A stretch of 64,000 nt of DNA. It comes from Rotaria socialis (lineage: Eukaryota > Rotifera > Eurotatoria > Philodinida > Philodinidae). The notes below the pieces were generated by a model. That model worked only from the letters and a program-made list of their open reading frames with translations. It did not search any database and was not told where the DNA came from. Where the stretch lies: positions 62,001 through 126,000 of the forward strand of contig CAJNYU010002478.1 of NCBI GenBank assembly GCA_905331475.1, in the 5' to 3' direction. Both the position numbers and the translations under genes were made by a program. This document shows, in pieces, positions 35,001 to 48,400 of the stretch (its first letter is position 1; the number at the start of each line of letters is the position of its first letter).

Positions 35001-36559
35001 ATAAAATATCAAATAACACTTCGAAAAACTGAAGTCATAGAAAGTTAAGAATATTATGCGATACAAGATATGTGAAATTTTAATTAGGCTATTTCGTCGC
35101 CTTAGTTCTCTATTAGATAAGTGTTTGTCAGGAAATATACCTATAGATAAAACTAAATACTTTCATGTGTTCCATTATTTTTCTTCGTAAAAGAACAGAA
35201 GTTCGTCTGAAGATGTGCCCGTGATGGTTGCAGACAAATTTATAGTGAATTTAAGAAAAATATCTGCACCTTAGCCATTGAACGAGAATTATAAATTTGG
35301 CTGTCTCGTAGATTCAAAACAAAATATATAATCCTCATAGGAAAATATCTAATTTTTATCAAGTTTTTACTGCACTGTGATTTCAAATAATTGTTCAATT
35401 TTGCTCTTGTCTTCGCCATCAAATGCATCCCATCAAATACTGTATTTTATGTGTCCGATCTTATATGTGATTGATCTACTTACTATATTTTATTTTTGAA
35501 TATTCACATAATCAAGTAATTCGTCTCTTGCCAGTCTAATTTGTTAGTTTAAGTATAATATTTAATTCAATTCTTAACACAAATAGTCACAATGAAGACG
35601 ATATTTCTAGAAACGTATATTGATTCTAGAAACTGTGCATCAGTAGAAAATGAAATTCATAAGAAACATAATCCATCAGTTAATTTCAATGAAAAATTTT
35701 CTTCTGAATCTTTGTCAAAACAAATAATATGCTCAAGCAAAACACAAAATTCTCAGTTACATAGTGCTTTATGTTCATCCGATCATTCAAAGTCACCATT
35801 ACAAAAGCCACGTGTTTATACTCATCACGATCCTATTTCGCTTATTCAACAGCAAACTATTGTTTCCTCGTCATCTGAATCTTCAGCATCAAGTCTAAAA
35901 GATAAAACTATTAAAGAAGTTGGTGAAACAAGGTAAATTAATAATTTTCTTGTTTTACTTAAGAAAACAAAAACAAATTTCCTATTCAAGATCATATTCA
36001 ATACAAGATGGATCCAATGTTATCGGTAGTGCTCGTGGTATCATGGATTATTACGGTGGAAAACTCTCTTGTCCTTTAACAGGTTTTATTTCATTTGTTT
36101 CTTTTTCTATTATTTTTATTTTGTCGGAAAAACATAAAATTTTTCTAGGTGTATCATTATTTATACCGATGGGCGCAATATCTGAAGATATTCAACAAGA
36201 AATCTATTTTCAAGTTCATCAAGATGCTTCCCATACTGAAAAATTTCACGGTCGATTATTAAGTCCCATTGTTATTTGTGGTCCACATGGAATTAAATTT
36301 AATAAACCAGTAGAATTAATTATACCACATTCAGCTGGAAATGATGCTGAACAATTATCTCTCTTACTTCATGGTAATAATCAAGGTGAGACACATTGAT
36401 TAGAATTAATTTTTGAACAGAAGAAATCTATGTTTAATAATTTCGTTTTCTTTATTAGATAGAAAAATAAATGATCGACAACATAATAAATCACTCGTTA
36501 TAAATGGAATTAATCGTGTAACAAATTCAAATGTCTCAATTCTAGTTGATCATTTTTAG
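29091..36559 (+). CDS. TJP1: Tight-junction MAGUK, zonula occludens (ZO-1) homolog
   Basis: Scaffold at septate/tight junctions that ties membrane partners to actin. Exons: 29091-29141, 29194-29306, 29354-29456, 29524-29715, 29771-29979, 30036-30189, 31516-31621, 31688-31736, 31794-31967, 32024-32175, 32322-32372, 32428-32523, 32595-32671, 33477-34226, 34284-34369, 34426-34611, 35630-35932, 35991-36082, 36149-36385, 36459-36559; about 1093 residues. PDZ1 ([10 protein letters not shown]), PDZ2 ([12 protein letters not shown]), PDZ3 ([10 protein letters not shown], split by a 1.3-kb intron), SH3 ([23 protein letters not shown]), hinge, and a GUK-like domain ([18 protein letters not shown]). The GUK P-loop is not a working ATP site, as is usual in ZO proteins. 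A Ser-rich linker follows, then ZU5 (about 950-1093) ending VSILVDHF at the stop, the exact family terminus. The start of the 35630 exon was chosen to hold frame; 35587 is an alternative acceptor that would need another small exon. Confidence 0.95.
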
Positions 36560-36563
36560 TTTC

Positions 36564-38651
36564 TTATTTTCGACCGACGAATGTGTCCATCGCATTTGAT
36601 AAACCAAAAAATCGAAGAAATCTGCCAGTACATTCATTAGGTAATAATCTAAATAAACAGCCATATGAATAAAAAAACAAAAAAAAAATGAACTGGAAAA
36701 AATTTATACGTTACCCTTTAAGAATATAAAATAAAGTTGTACTTGGTGGTAACATAACAAAATGTTTATTTTTTCGAATAGCCTCAACAATAGAATCACA
36801 AACATAATTTTCATCGAGTAAGCTAACACTAGTAGCTCTAAAATAAAATGTTCAAATAATTCATTCGAGAAGAAGACGAGAGAAAAAAAGCAAATCTCTT
36901 ACGTTCCGGAAACACCATGAAACATTCCAGTATTAATAAATGTTGGACAAATAACTGTGGTTTGAATTCCATATTTGTGCTGTTGTTTTAATTCAGCTGT
37001 CAATGCATCATGTAAACCAACAGCAGCATATTTTGATGAACAATAATCAGTTAATTTACTGATACCTTAAGATTTAATTTTATAAAAAGATATTCAAAAG
37101 ACATAACAACTTTATATAGAATAAACGTACCAAATATACCAGCACCAGACGCAATAGTAACAATATGACCACGATTTGCAGCTAACATAGAACCAAGAAA
37201 TGATTTAAGGACCTAAATTAAAAGTATCCTATCAATTGAAGATCGTGAGATAAAATAAAAACATTATTCGTATATCGATTGATGAAGGAGAATTAAAGAA
37301 AAAATGGTTTACAGCAACGAGGTAACATTTCTATGCAGTTCAAAACAGCTTTTTAAAATAAGTTTTAATCGTTCGTAAAGGAAACGTTTAAAGGTGTCCC
37401 GACAGTGAACCTGAGTATAGTCATTCTACAAGGTATTTTGTTTTTCTTTGTGCTCACTGTAATACATTTCTCCATAATATGTCATAATCCAATCAAGATC
37501 ATCTTCAAAATTATATTTTCAATTCAAGTTTATCAATAATGAAATTTTTTAAAAGTGAAGTTCATCGAAGAATTGATAGATACAACCGAAAGAAGGATGT
37601 CAGCTTTATGTTAGAGAAATCTGATACTTTTCAAGTAAAATAGTCCTGTCGAAAGATATGATTGTATTGGAATTGCGTACAAATATCGCAGTTTTGAAGA
37701 TGATTTTTAGATCAATTGCGTCATTTTACCGAAAAACTTACTAGAGTTACTATAAAGAAAGAAAAGAAATCCTTTAGATCTTAACCTGTTTCAATATGCT
37801 ATGAGACATGCTCCATGGGGAAGTATCATTTGATCAAATTCTCGTGTCAAAATCATCTGAAGATAAGCATATTTTATCAAATGAACTCTGAATGTATACT
37901 CAAAAACTACATATATAAAATAAAATGATATGGGTATTAATTCAAAAATAAATTAAAAATGAAATGTTGTCAAAGCCTTGAAATTTTGAAAGTATATATT
38001 AAAAAGAAAATTTACCCAAAAATGTGCGATAATATTAACATCAAATGTACGTTGAATTGATGCATCATCAATATCTAGTAATGATTTTCCACTGACTACA
38101 CCAGCATTATTAATTACAATTGTTACATCTCCTACTTGATCTTTGACCTAACATAGAAATAGATAATAGAAAAAAACTAAAAAGAATTCACATTCGAACT
38201 TGTTTAGCAGCTCGATAAATATCTTCTCGGTCGCATAAATTAACTTTCATTGAATAAACTTTCGCGCTTGACCAACTGTCAAGTATTTGTCGTTTTGTAT
38301 CTTCATTTCCTTTTTCATTAACATCCCACAGAACTACTGTTGCACCTAATGCTGCAAGTCGTTTGGCTACACCTCGGCCAAGACCAGAACCTGTTAATTA
38401 TTCAAAATCATTTAACAAACGACTTATTTTAATTTCAACAAACCAGCTCCAGTGACAAGAATAGTTTCATTTTCAACGTTCTTTTCCACATCATGAACAA
38501 ACAATACACGCCCTAATGCTTTTATCCAATAATAAATTAATATAAAAAACGCTTGCGTATATTCGAAAGTAACGACTAGACCGAACCACATCGTTATATA
38601 ATAACAAAACGGCAAAAGAAAGATAAAAGTAGCGAATTTATTCGTTTTCAC
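36564..38651 (-). CDS. Short-chain dehydrogenase, RDH10/SDR16C-like
   Basis: Membrane-associated NAD(P)-dependent oxidoreductase. The nearest family I recognise is retinol dehydrogenase 10/SDR16C, which oxidises retinol or acts on lipid alcohols. Exons: 38651-38444, 38390-38200, 38147-38016, 37212-37131, 37065-36903, 36837-36715, 36648-36564; about 327 residues. N-terminal hydrophobic segments (about 8-45) suggest ER anchoring. Cofactor motif TGAGSGLGRG at 67-76, split by the first intron; acidic D92 after the second strand favours NAD. NNAG at 146-149. Catalytic S199, Y212 and K216 (YCSSK). The C-terminus [17 protein letters not shown] and MDTFVGRK matches the family tail. It converges on ZO-1 with 4 bp between the stops, so both 3'UTRs must overlap the partner gene: possible poly(A) signals lie at 36451-36456 (minus) and 36652-36657 (plus). 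The substrate is not provable here. Confidence 0.92.
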
Positions 38652-38955
38652 TATCGTCGTCTATTGACATATGTGATGTTATCTCTACATCTATTATTTA
38701 TTCTTTACAGTGAGATCGCTTCGTACTTTTTCTGTCGGTCAATGTACACATGGCCCTGATTTTTTTTTATAAATTTCATACTTAATAATAAAAAAGGCTG
38801 TCTTTCGTTCTTCAATAAGAAAAAAATCTTTTTAACGGTGTTCTCTAAGATGGAGTTAATGTTCTTTTTTTCTTTTCTCATACTTCTTGAAATTTAAAAG
38901 TGTCTAGCAACGTACACAAACTGAAAATATTAAAAAATCAAAATTCTTTTAAATC
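38652..38955. promoter_or_regulatory. 304-bp divergent promoter region
   Basis: The dehydrogenase starts leftwards at 38651 and the small gene starts rightwards at 38956, so this interval must hold both 5' regions. It is AT-rich; no specific factor site can be defended. Confidence 0.5.
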
Positions 38956-39321
38956 ATGCGTTATCCATGTGCCGGTTTTCCACTGTGTTTAAAAACATTT
39001 GAAAATGGTCATGTTTTGTCTGCTCATCATTTATCTTGTGAACATGCTTTGAAGAAACTAAACGATCGAAATCAACATCAAGAACAGATTCAAAGTATTC
39101 AACGAAACTATCTCAATAATCGAACGAAAGGAAATAAAGTTCAGCAAACATTTACTGGTTTAGATTATACACAAAAATTTCTTGTTCGTGATCGATATCA
39201 ACTTGGTGGAAATAATAATCCACAAGAATCTTATCGACGAATTCGTCAGCCACCAGATCCAAGAATGGTAATCATACAAACAAAATCACAATCGATAGAT
39301 TTCAGTGGTTACTATACATAA
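38956..39321 (+). CDS. Small single-exon protein of unknown function, N-terminal Cys/His cluster
   Basis: An uninterrupted 121-residue frame with ordinary codon use, beginning MRYPCAGFPLCLKTFENGH. C5, C11, H19 and the following AHHLSCEH give a zinc-finger-like Cys/His spacing, though not a canonical C2H2 finger. The middle is Gln/Asn/Arg rich (NRNQHQEQIQSIQRNYLNNR), the C-terminal half basic and probably disordered (SYRRIRQPPDPRMVI). No signal peptide or membrane segment. I do not recognise the family. Its position next to a divergent promoter and its open length support a real gene. Confidence 0.6.
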   Translation: MRYPCAGFPLCLKTFENGHVLSAHHLSCEHALKKLNDRNQHQEQIQSIQRNYLNNRTKGNKVQQTFTGLDYTQKFLVRDRYQLGGNNNPQESYRRIRQPPDPRMVIIQTKSQSIDFSGYYT

Positions 39322-41777
39322 ACAGATATACGATTGCGAACTTAGTTTCAACCACAAGAAAAATAAGAAATAGATTTCATTCGTCTAAAAATTCTTTTCT
39401 ATCTGATAAAAATTTTATTTATTCTCTCACGATCTCCGTTTTTTTTGTCTTATTGGGCTCGATTATCATATGTTAATGGGAAAATGCGCTATTAGGAAAT
39501 GAAAAAATAATTCATGAATTATTATTTTATCCTTATGAACAATGATTCATTCTTGTTTTTTTAATAAATATTACTGATTTCTAATACGTAGTAATTTACT
39601 CTTAGAATTTATCAACGCAATAGAAAACATCAAATATATTCAAATATCATTTTAAGGTGGCTTTTAATTCAAAGTCTGTTGATACTAAGACTATTTGAGC
39701 TATGAAATACTCCGTTGTAAATCTCAGTGAAATTTCAAGTACAGATATAGACAGAAAAGATTAAAATTCGCCCCATAATATTTTTTACTAAAAGAAGCAG
39801 AACTCATTCAACTTTTTCTGGAAATTATAGTTAAATGAAAATTCGAACTTTTCAGACTAACGTTTATTTGTTGTGTTTGTTCCGCATAATTGAATGAATA
39901 ATTTTGAGGGTATGATCCAGTGCGATTATGTAATTCTGTTAGTGTAAGCACGTGATCTTTGTCGATGGGCACTGAACCTCAATTTCACAGTAAAACATAC
40001 ATTTAACTAATGTAGATCGTTTCTTTTTGCTTGATAATGAATGATCTACGATTCTATGGAACGTTAGAATAATAAACTGTAGTTTCAAATATTGATTCTT
40101 CGATGAGGTTAGATTAAAACAAATTGCATTAGATCGAAGTTACTTCTGTTAAAAGATGAATAACATGAAGAGACATGAGTGCTTTAAATTTTCATTCGTT
40201 TTTTTCTATATTGTCTCTAACTAATCAGCATTTTCATCTAATATTATCAAAAAAAAAAGGGCAACAAGAAAATTACGCAGCTTAACAGAATCACCAAGTC
40301 TAGTATAAGCAGATGTGTTATAAAAAGAACGTTTCTGACTGCAGCTTATTCATTTACTTTTGTTCCTATAAATAAGTAACATTTTTCATCAGTCTGGGTT
40401 GCGATGACTTGTGTAAACGAGCGAAACAAAAAAGTACAACTACAAAAGTCAACGTTCTAATAACGTTCTTTATTACTGTAAACTTCCTTATATTTATATG
40501 GTATCAACAAATTAAAAGAACCACAAATAGAGTTCTTTTTCGTAAACGTAAAATTCAACACAAACTTTAAAGGTAAATGAGACGGATAAATAAGCATAAT
40601 TGAGTTGTACGGAAGCCTCATCGATTAGATGTAAATATATACAAGGCTTCGGATTTTGTAACCGAAATATTTTCTTTGTACATCAAAAATAAGATAATTT
40701 AAAAGCACTCAGAAGATTTTTTATCTCATGAAAATTTAGCTATGTTGCGCAGTTACTATGAATATTAAAGCATTCTTTAAGTGAAACATACTCGGATACG
40801 AATGCATAATGAAAGTAATTTATTGGGCAGTAATTACTTTCTATCTATTTATCAGTAGTTTGATGGATATACAAACTAATATTCTGAATTTGTAAATTTA
40901 TTTTTCACAAGATAAAACTTAGTGTTGATAAAATCTTAAAATAATAATTAAGAAAATAACGATTATACGTGATGTTAGTAATGAATCATTGGCAAATGAA
41001 GTTTTCTAGTGTGGTCGATGAACTTGACTCATTTTGAAACAGAAGTTTGAAGATATGGATGTTTTATTCAATATAGTTCTTTCAAATATTGAACTTAGTA
41101 TTATTACTACGTATCATTTAAAGATACATAAAATAATTCCTTTCGTAGCATCATTCTTATTTTCTCTTCATGAAAATCTATCGCTTTCTCATATCTGTCT
41201 CACATAGAATACTTGGTAGTTGGATACGAGTATCCTTATCAGAAAATAGGTTTTCTTAAATGAAATTAATGGCAAGAGCAAAGAAGTGGACCAGACATGA
41301 TCTATGCATTATTTAGAGCAAATCTTTGAGACCAATCAGAATAGAACACTAGGAACAAAATAGAACAGCCAGTACAAGAATATGTAAATATAGAATTGAA
41401 GTACAATTGTTTATTACTACATCACACATGTTAATAAATAATTTATGTTTGACTTCGTGTGCAAAGTTTTTCCATGCTCGAGAATCGATGTGGACAACAT
41501 TAGAAAGTTGCTGTTAAGAATAGTGTAATTTTAAATGAATGATTTATTATTTATCGTGACATGAATATTCTACTGTTGATTTGAAATTAATATTCATTGT
41601 GAGAAATAACAATTCAAGATCACATTGCATTTCATGGAACAACTTAGTTAGTTCGAAAGAGCATGCAGATACTCACAAGGATAATCATTAATGAAATATC
41701 GATGCAAATATTCAATAATAATTACGATCTTTATTTGGCAAACTATCGTAGCATTCTAGTTGGTAAAGCTTCAATTC
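39322..41777. other. Gene-free intergenic sequence
   Basis: No splice-bounded exon, repeat or RNA gene recognised on either strand over about 2.4 kb of AT-rich DNA. Confidence 0.45.
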
Positions 41778-42410
41778 TACTGACGAGTGGACGTTTTCAA
41801 CTGTGAAATCGTTTTTTGAGTCCGGACTCTCTGCATAGGGTAGACCTCAGTGAGGTATGGAAAACCTCAAAAGGACAAGTTCCCATAGGCATTCTGTCCA
41901 GAGTTATAGGCATTTTAGTGGAATTTTAGTCTATGGCATGATATATACCAGAAAATCGCATGACGGTATTTCGACCTGAGATTTTGCCCATAGATAGATC
42001 TATTTGTAAGTAGAATGCCCTGAAAATGTCACCTCAGAAGAATGTTTCCTTCTAGAGATTTTCAAGTCCCAAAAAGCAATCATATCCCACGAAAGGTGAT
42101 AAAATTTTGTGTGTTTTAGGACTTAAATATCTCTAGAAGGAAACATTTTTCTGAGGTGAAATTTTTAGGGCATTCTACTTACAAATAGATCTATCTATGA
42201 GCAAAATCTCAGGTCGAAATACCGTCATGCGATTTTCTGGTATATATCATGGCATAGACTAAAATTCTACTAAAATACCTATAACTCTGGACAGAATGCC
42301 TATGGGAACTTGTCCTTTTGAGGTGTTCCATACCTCACTGAGGTCTACCCTATGCACAGAGTCCAGACTCAAAAACGATTTCACAGTTGAAAACGTTCCC
42401 TCGTGAGCAG
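41778..42410. mobile_element. 633-bp near-perfect palindromic foldback element
   Basis: The left arm (41778 to about 42060) and right arm (about 42120-42410) mirror each other nearly base for base, e.g. ACGTTTTCAACTGTGAAATC against GATTTCACAGTTGAAAACGT, and GCATAGGGTAGACCTCAGTG against its complement. Arm identity is visibly higher than in the other foldback elements, so this one is young. The unpaired centre is only about 60 bp (around CATATCCCACGAAAGG). No coding capacity. Confidence 0.9.
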
Positions 42411-45400
42411 ATGAATGTTAAATAGGATAACAAATTATGATATCATATTCTATACGATGATGATGCGAAAACAGTTGAGAAACATTCTGATTCAAATAAG
42501 ATATACTTTCATCTTGTTATAACTGCTCCCTTTGGATCATACTCATACACAATATAATTTTACCAACTTTGATCTTTTTGAATATTTTATTTTTTGAGAA
42601 AAGGATTAGAATATTTGAATGCATCCTTCATAAGCGTGACAGAATATTTTGTCCAGCAGTACAATAAAATTACAGTTTACAAAGTTGTAGAGTAGAAGTG
42701 GCGTTCTACACTTCGATATTCAACCCAACTGAATTCATCTGGTATCGTAGAAAGGCACATTTTATATCTTATTGAGAAAAGGAAAAGAAAGGAAGCCCTA
42801 TCGTGAAATTTTCTACGGCTTGATTGAAATCTGTTCAATGTTCCTTGCATATTTATTCAAGATTTATTCAGACACAATCCAAGTATTGAATTTTTCGGTC
42901 ATTTTTATGTAATTTGTCATGTCGTATCATTGTAAGAGTACGTGTATAAATTTTATTATGAGATCTACGATGAAACATGCTCAATATAATCATAGATTAT
43001 TTTCCGACATGTTTATTCAAAAGAAAAATATTAAAATAATTTTCTATCGATTAGATTCTAACTTGAATTAGACTGGTATTCGACTTAATTTCACTTGAAT
43101 GACTAATATAATCTACTTATTTTCTTTTTTCAAGAAACGAGCAACGTCTGCTTTATGTCTTAGAGCATACGAGATATGGCATTTGACGGTCAAAATCAGC
43201 GAGAAAAATGATTCTTTTCAAATAGATAAAATTCGTGTTTTTTTTCTCACGTATTAGTTTCAATCGAAAATTACAACGACTTCGAATACTAATTTTCTTG
43301 TGTTGAAATGTATACGACAGTTCATTTATCAAATATCAAATGATATGATGGTCAAAACAAATCCATCAAAAAGTAAATGACGATTGAATGTCAAGTGTTA
43401 ACAGCCATACGTGACTCGGATTATGTTTGTGCTACTCATCGGTAATTGTTCAATTAGTTGTAAATGTATAAATTGTTCTTCAGTATTTAGATTTTCGTTT
43501 TGTTGAAGAATCTTTCTAAACACAACAAAAAATATATATATATTGGAAACATTCAGTTAATTATGGTTATAATTTAATATGATGATTAGCGTTATGCATA
43601 CTTATAGATGTGAACATAAGAAAAAAAAATAAAAATAAGAAAAGGAAAGAATAAATTGACAACGACAGCAATGAGACCACTTCATGATTGTTAGAATAAA
43701 TTAATTTGATGGGTCTCGCTTTTTTCTGTTGACAAAGAATAGTGGAGTCTTATTACGCCATTTCCGTTCCGTTCACAACTATTCGTATATTACATTGAAT
43801 CAATGTTTGATCGAACGAAAAAATGTTGTAGTTATCAAACTGATTAAGATGTGAATCAATGGCAATACAACAAAATATGTTGATAAATGAAAATAGATGT
43901 GTAGTTAAAACACATTTTAATATAGTAGCATCAATGGATTGTAAAGAAATTCAACAATAAAATAATCATATCTTGCCTGGATTTAAGATATTTCATATTG
44001 AGTCATCTGTTACTGTAACTATGACACCATTATCTCCTAGTAATCATATCTATGCAAACAATTTGTAGAATAAGAAATATCATATAAGGAAAATTTTCTT
44101 TTGATGTCAGAATATGTACTTACTCTCGCGCAAAATCATTCAAAAACAGCAAATATAATGCTCGGTCAATTTAAGTTTTGTACGAAGTATTTTCTTTTAC
44201 TATCGTAGCTTTCTTCATTAATCTATCGTTTTTCATGTAGTGCTTGGAATACCTGTTTTTTCTTTTTCTATGTTAGTCGTATATTTATTTATAATAAATT
44301 CAGAGATAAAAGAAAAACTACTAATTCTTTCCTTCTGTACATATTTGTTGCTATCTAGATGTATATTGATCAGTTTAAAACTACTAAATTTCAATCACTA
44401 ATTATTTCTTTTGATTTTGCTAAGCTCTTAAAGAAGGACACTTGAACGAAATAGAAGCATATAGATGAAGAAGTGTGTCCGATAATCTCGTCGTTCAGAT
44501 GTTTTTTTGTATTAGTACATTGCATTAATTAGAATCCCAGATATTTGTGAAAGAAAATTTTAAAAGGTTTGATCTATTTTGTGAGCGAGTTCAATTGACT
44601 CTGACCTTTCGAAATAGCTACTCTTGAATTTTTATGATCATCAATTCATCGAAGAAGGTGTCAACAACTATTCATAAAGTTCACTTAGCCAATACAATTT
44701 TTGAACAACTCAATATGAGTCGACCACATATATTACTCAACACCAAAAGAAAAAACTAATTTGTGTGACATTTTTTTCTTTTCTCATGCGTCTCCAATTT
44801 GACTTCTATATTTTAGATCTGTCATCATCGAAATCAAGCAAAAGATACGATAAAAACAATAGGAAACACGTTTTTCTTCACTTCAAAAGTATTGAGAAAA
44901 AAATGCACTTTAAAGCAGGCGACGAAAGGATTAGGTCATTTTTTTAAGATTGATTATTCAACTACTTGAATGATTAATCATAATGAATTCTTTTTTTCTT
45001 CTCGTTATGGTCTATAACGATATTTCCTTTTCTTTTTTTAATTTCGGACTTAACTATATCCTATTACTTGAGACATATAAATATATATATATATGATTGT
45101 GATTCTAATCCGTAGAAGATCTCAATACTGGACAAAATGTGTTCACATATACGTATATATATATATATTGATGATCGGCAATGATGGAATAATTTAGTTT
45201 GCTCTCCTTTTTTTCTCTCTTTGCATATAGAATTCTCTTGTTCTTCTCTACGTGTCGAAGTTCAAAAAATAAATAGACCGAAGAATAATGAAGGCAAATG
45301 AATGCGAGAAAGAGGAGAGAGAGAGCAAGAGAGAGAGCAAAGAGAAGAAAAGAAAATCGTCGAGTGGGTAGCCAAACACATTCACCATCGTCTCGCACTT

Positions 45401-45492
45401 TGGAAAAATCGCGACCGATACACATTGTGCAGTAGCTAATTTTAACGTTTGATCGCTATCAAAACATACCTTCACAGACAATCAAATCTAAT
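42411..45492. other. Intergenic; contains one decayed frame at about 43868-44068
   Basis: Mostly AT-rich without structure. At 43868-44068 (+) the words MAIQQNMLINENRCVVKTHF, NIVASMDCKEIQQ, a stop, then NHILPGFKIFHIESSVTVTM follow one frame, suggesting an old coding fragment of unknown family. A GAGAGA-rich tract lies at about 45305-45345, just before the anosmin-like gene. Confidence 0.35.
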
Positions 45493-48400
45493 ATGATTTT
45501 ATTTATTCTACAAATACTTTTTTTTCAAATTATCTACTCACGAACACAAGATACATCCAATATTCGTTATGATCCTTTATTATCAGCTCAATGTAAAGCT
45601 CGTTGTTTATATGAATATCGAAATCATAGTCAACAACAACAACAGCAACACCATCGATCATTACCATCAATGTTGACTAATGAAAAAACAAAACGGTTAT
45701 TGGTAAGTTCACAAATTAGTCTTTCTTTTTATCTTGTTCAATTAAGCCTAAAGGTGTGTACATTCACTTTGTCAATTTAATCCATATGACAAATAAATCG
45801 AAAATTTGATTTGTTTGTGTTCGAAGAGGAAAAACAAAAACTAAGGTGTCATACAATACAGGTGCTTCCGATTCTCATTTATTCTGGACTATGTTTTTGT
45901 TATCTTTTCTATAGAATAAATGAGGTGTCTATATAGTCATTTAATACAATAAAAAAATATGTTTCTGCATTTGCTTTTCATTTTAATGATGTTGATTTTT
46001 GAAATAATCATGATTCGTTTTTTTTTCTAGACGACAAATGTATTGAGATTACCATGGCGATCTATCTGGGAGCGTTGTCCACGCCTCATCACATGTAGTT
46101 CGGTAAGTAAATTGACCGAATGTGGGAGAGAGAGAGAGACAGAAAGACAGAGAGCAGGGAAGGGAACGGGGGGAGGAGGAGGTGAGTGAATGAGGGCTTG
46201 ATTGTCTCGTATGATAACCAATGTATATGTATGCAGGCACAACTAATGAGTGTCCAATGTCTATCTAATTCAATTAGAAAGATTTTTACTGATCGACAAA
46301 CCATTGACTATCGACCAGTTGGAAATCAGATCATTCTTTCTCATTAATATGTTAACAAGCTTATGTTTTCTCTTTTCTAGTGTCTTCTCCCATGTGACTT
46401 AGATCCGCCACTTCTTTTATCCGATAAACAAAGTTGTCAAGCAATCTGTTCTACAGTAAGTTATTTTTGCATATTCCAAGTCTGACCTCAAATCTGTCGA
46501 AGTCATTATGTTACTATTAAATTTTTCTTTCTGATAAACGAGTCTGACTGATAGATAGATCTATACTATTATGTTTATTTGTAAAAGAAGGAAGAAGAAC
46601 AGAATAATTGTAATTTTTATTTTGTTGTATGTTTTCTAGTTAAAACTTGTAGAATGCGAACAAAGTTGTATATTTATTCAAAATCTTTATCAGCAACACG
46701 CTAATTGCTTGACAGGCAATTGTCAATTATGTTCATCACCATATGATTGTTCAAGTAAGTTAAATCGATTTATTTTCATCATAAAATTTAATGATTAACA
46801 CTTTAGAAAAAATTCCTCAACCATATAATGTCACAGCTATTGAAAGAAAAAGTCGACGAACAGTTCGATTAAAATGGAATTCTTATCCAATAATAAATAC
46901 GGAGCCAATTTTTTATGTTATTGAAGCACAATGGACATTTCCAAAAACAAATATTAATCAATATGAACTTGTTTCAAAATGGGGTTTCGTTAAAGAAGAA
47001 GTTTCAAATGCAAAAGCTATTATAAGAAATATACAACGTGACAATCGATGGTATAAATTTCGTGTTGCAGCTGTTACGCGATATGGACATTCACCATTTT
47101 CTATAACAACTAAACTTTTTCGTTTAAGTAAGATTTCTATAGAAAGACAATATTGAAAAATTGATTCTGAATATTATTTCTTTTAGCAAATGAATCGTAT
47201 ACTATATCAACAATTATAGATCCACCAAGAAATTTCTCGATCAAAGATTATCAATTCAATTCTAACACTATGAACATAACTCTAGTTTGGCAAAAACCGA
47301 ATTTATCAGTTCATGAATATCAGGTGCGCAAAATATAAATGATATTCTTTTTTATTAATTAAAATCCTATACAAAGATCTACATATTCAAAATCGAGATT
47401 TTTCTTGTTACTAATGTACTGTACGTAGACATTTTTAGTTTGATAACACTAAACTTAGTCATGGGATGTATATATTTGATAATATCCAATGTACATTGAA
47501 CTCGAATAAGATGATAAATAATCTCTTTTTATTATGTAGACATTTTTTCTTCTTTATAATTTGACATCATTTTTTCTATGAATATTTCCTTTTCTTTTTA
47601 TCAGATCTCTTGGAAATCCGAGAATGATCAATCATCACTTGTAAATAGTGTTGATATATCATCATCATTATCTTCATTGGAATTCACCATTCCATTTCTT
47701 TCTATAGACAACTCCTATCTATTCAAAGTATGTACTCATTCTGTCTGAAGAAGTCAAGTAGCTACTTGTTATTTTCTCAGATTCGTTCAATGATCACATC
47801 CGACGGTAATCATATTCAAATGAGTTTACCAATACTAATTCATTTCAATTCGGACGAAGAATTTTTTCCAATAAAAAATTTTCAAATATCAAAACCTTAT
47901 TTTATCAATGGATTGATAAAAGCCAACATATCATGGAGTAAAAATAATGATTCTCGAATCAAACAATATGATATTTATTGGATTGAAAATAAATGTCATT
48001 CAGATGTTTATTCATGTTGCTACCGACGAGATGCAGTTACAATACAAAATCATTTTCAATTATATGATTTACGTTTTAATTGTACATACTTAGTGAATAT
48101 AAATGCCGTTGGATTAAAAGTTAAAAAATCCTTTCGGTTCTATTTTAATATTAGTTCGTGTGAACTAACAGAGGTTTACGGTTCGATTCGCCCACCATGT
48201 CAAACAGATCGAAAGACAAGTAAAATTTAGATTTTAGTTTGATTGATTATTTTAATTTTATTTCTCTGTTCTTCTTCTTTTTTTCCATTTTAAGTTGACA
48301 TCTTTTCATCATTACCGCCGCTTGATCTTATTGTGAGAAGGAATGGATCAGGTTTCAACTTGCGTTGGCAAAATATTCAGTCAATTGGTAAGAAGTTTTT

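Noticed and set aside
45105..45481. Leu/Ser-rich minus-strand frames before the anosmin-like gene
   Set aside because: Produced by the GAGAGA tract read in reverse; no conserved motif.
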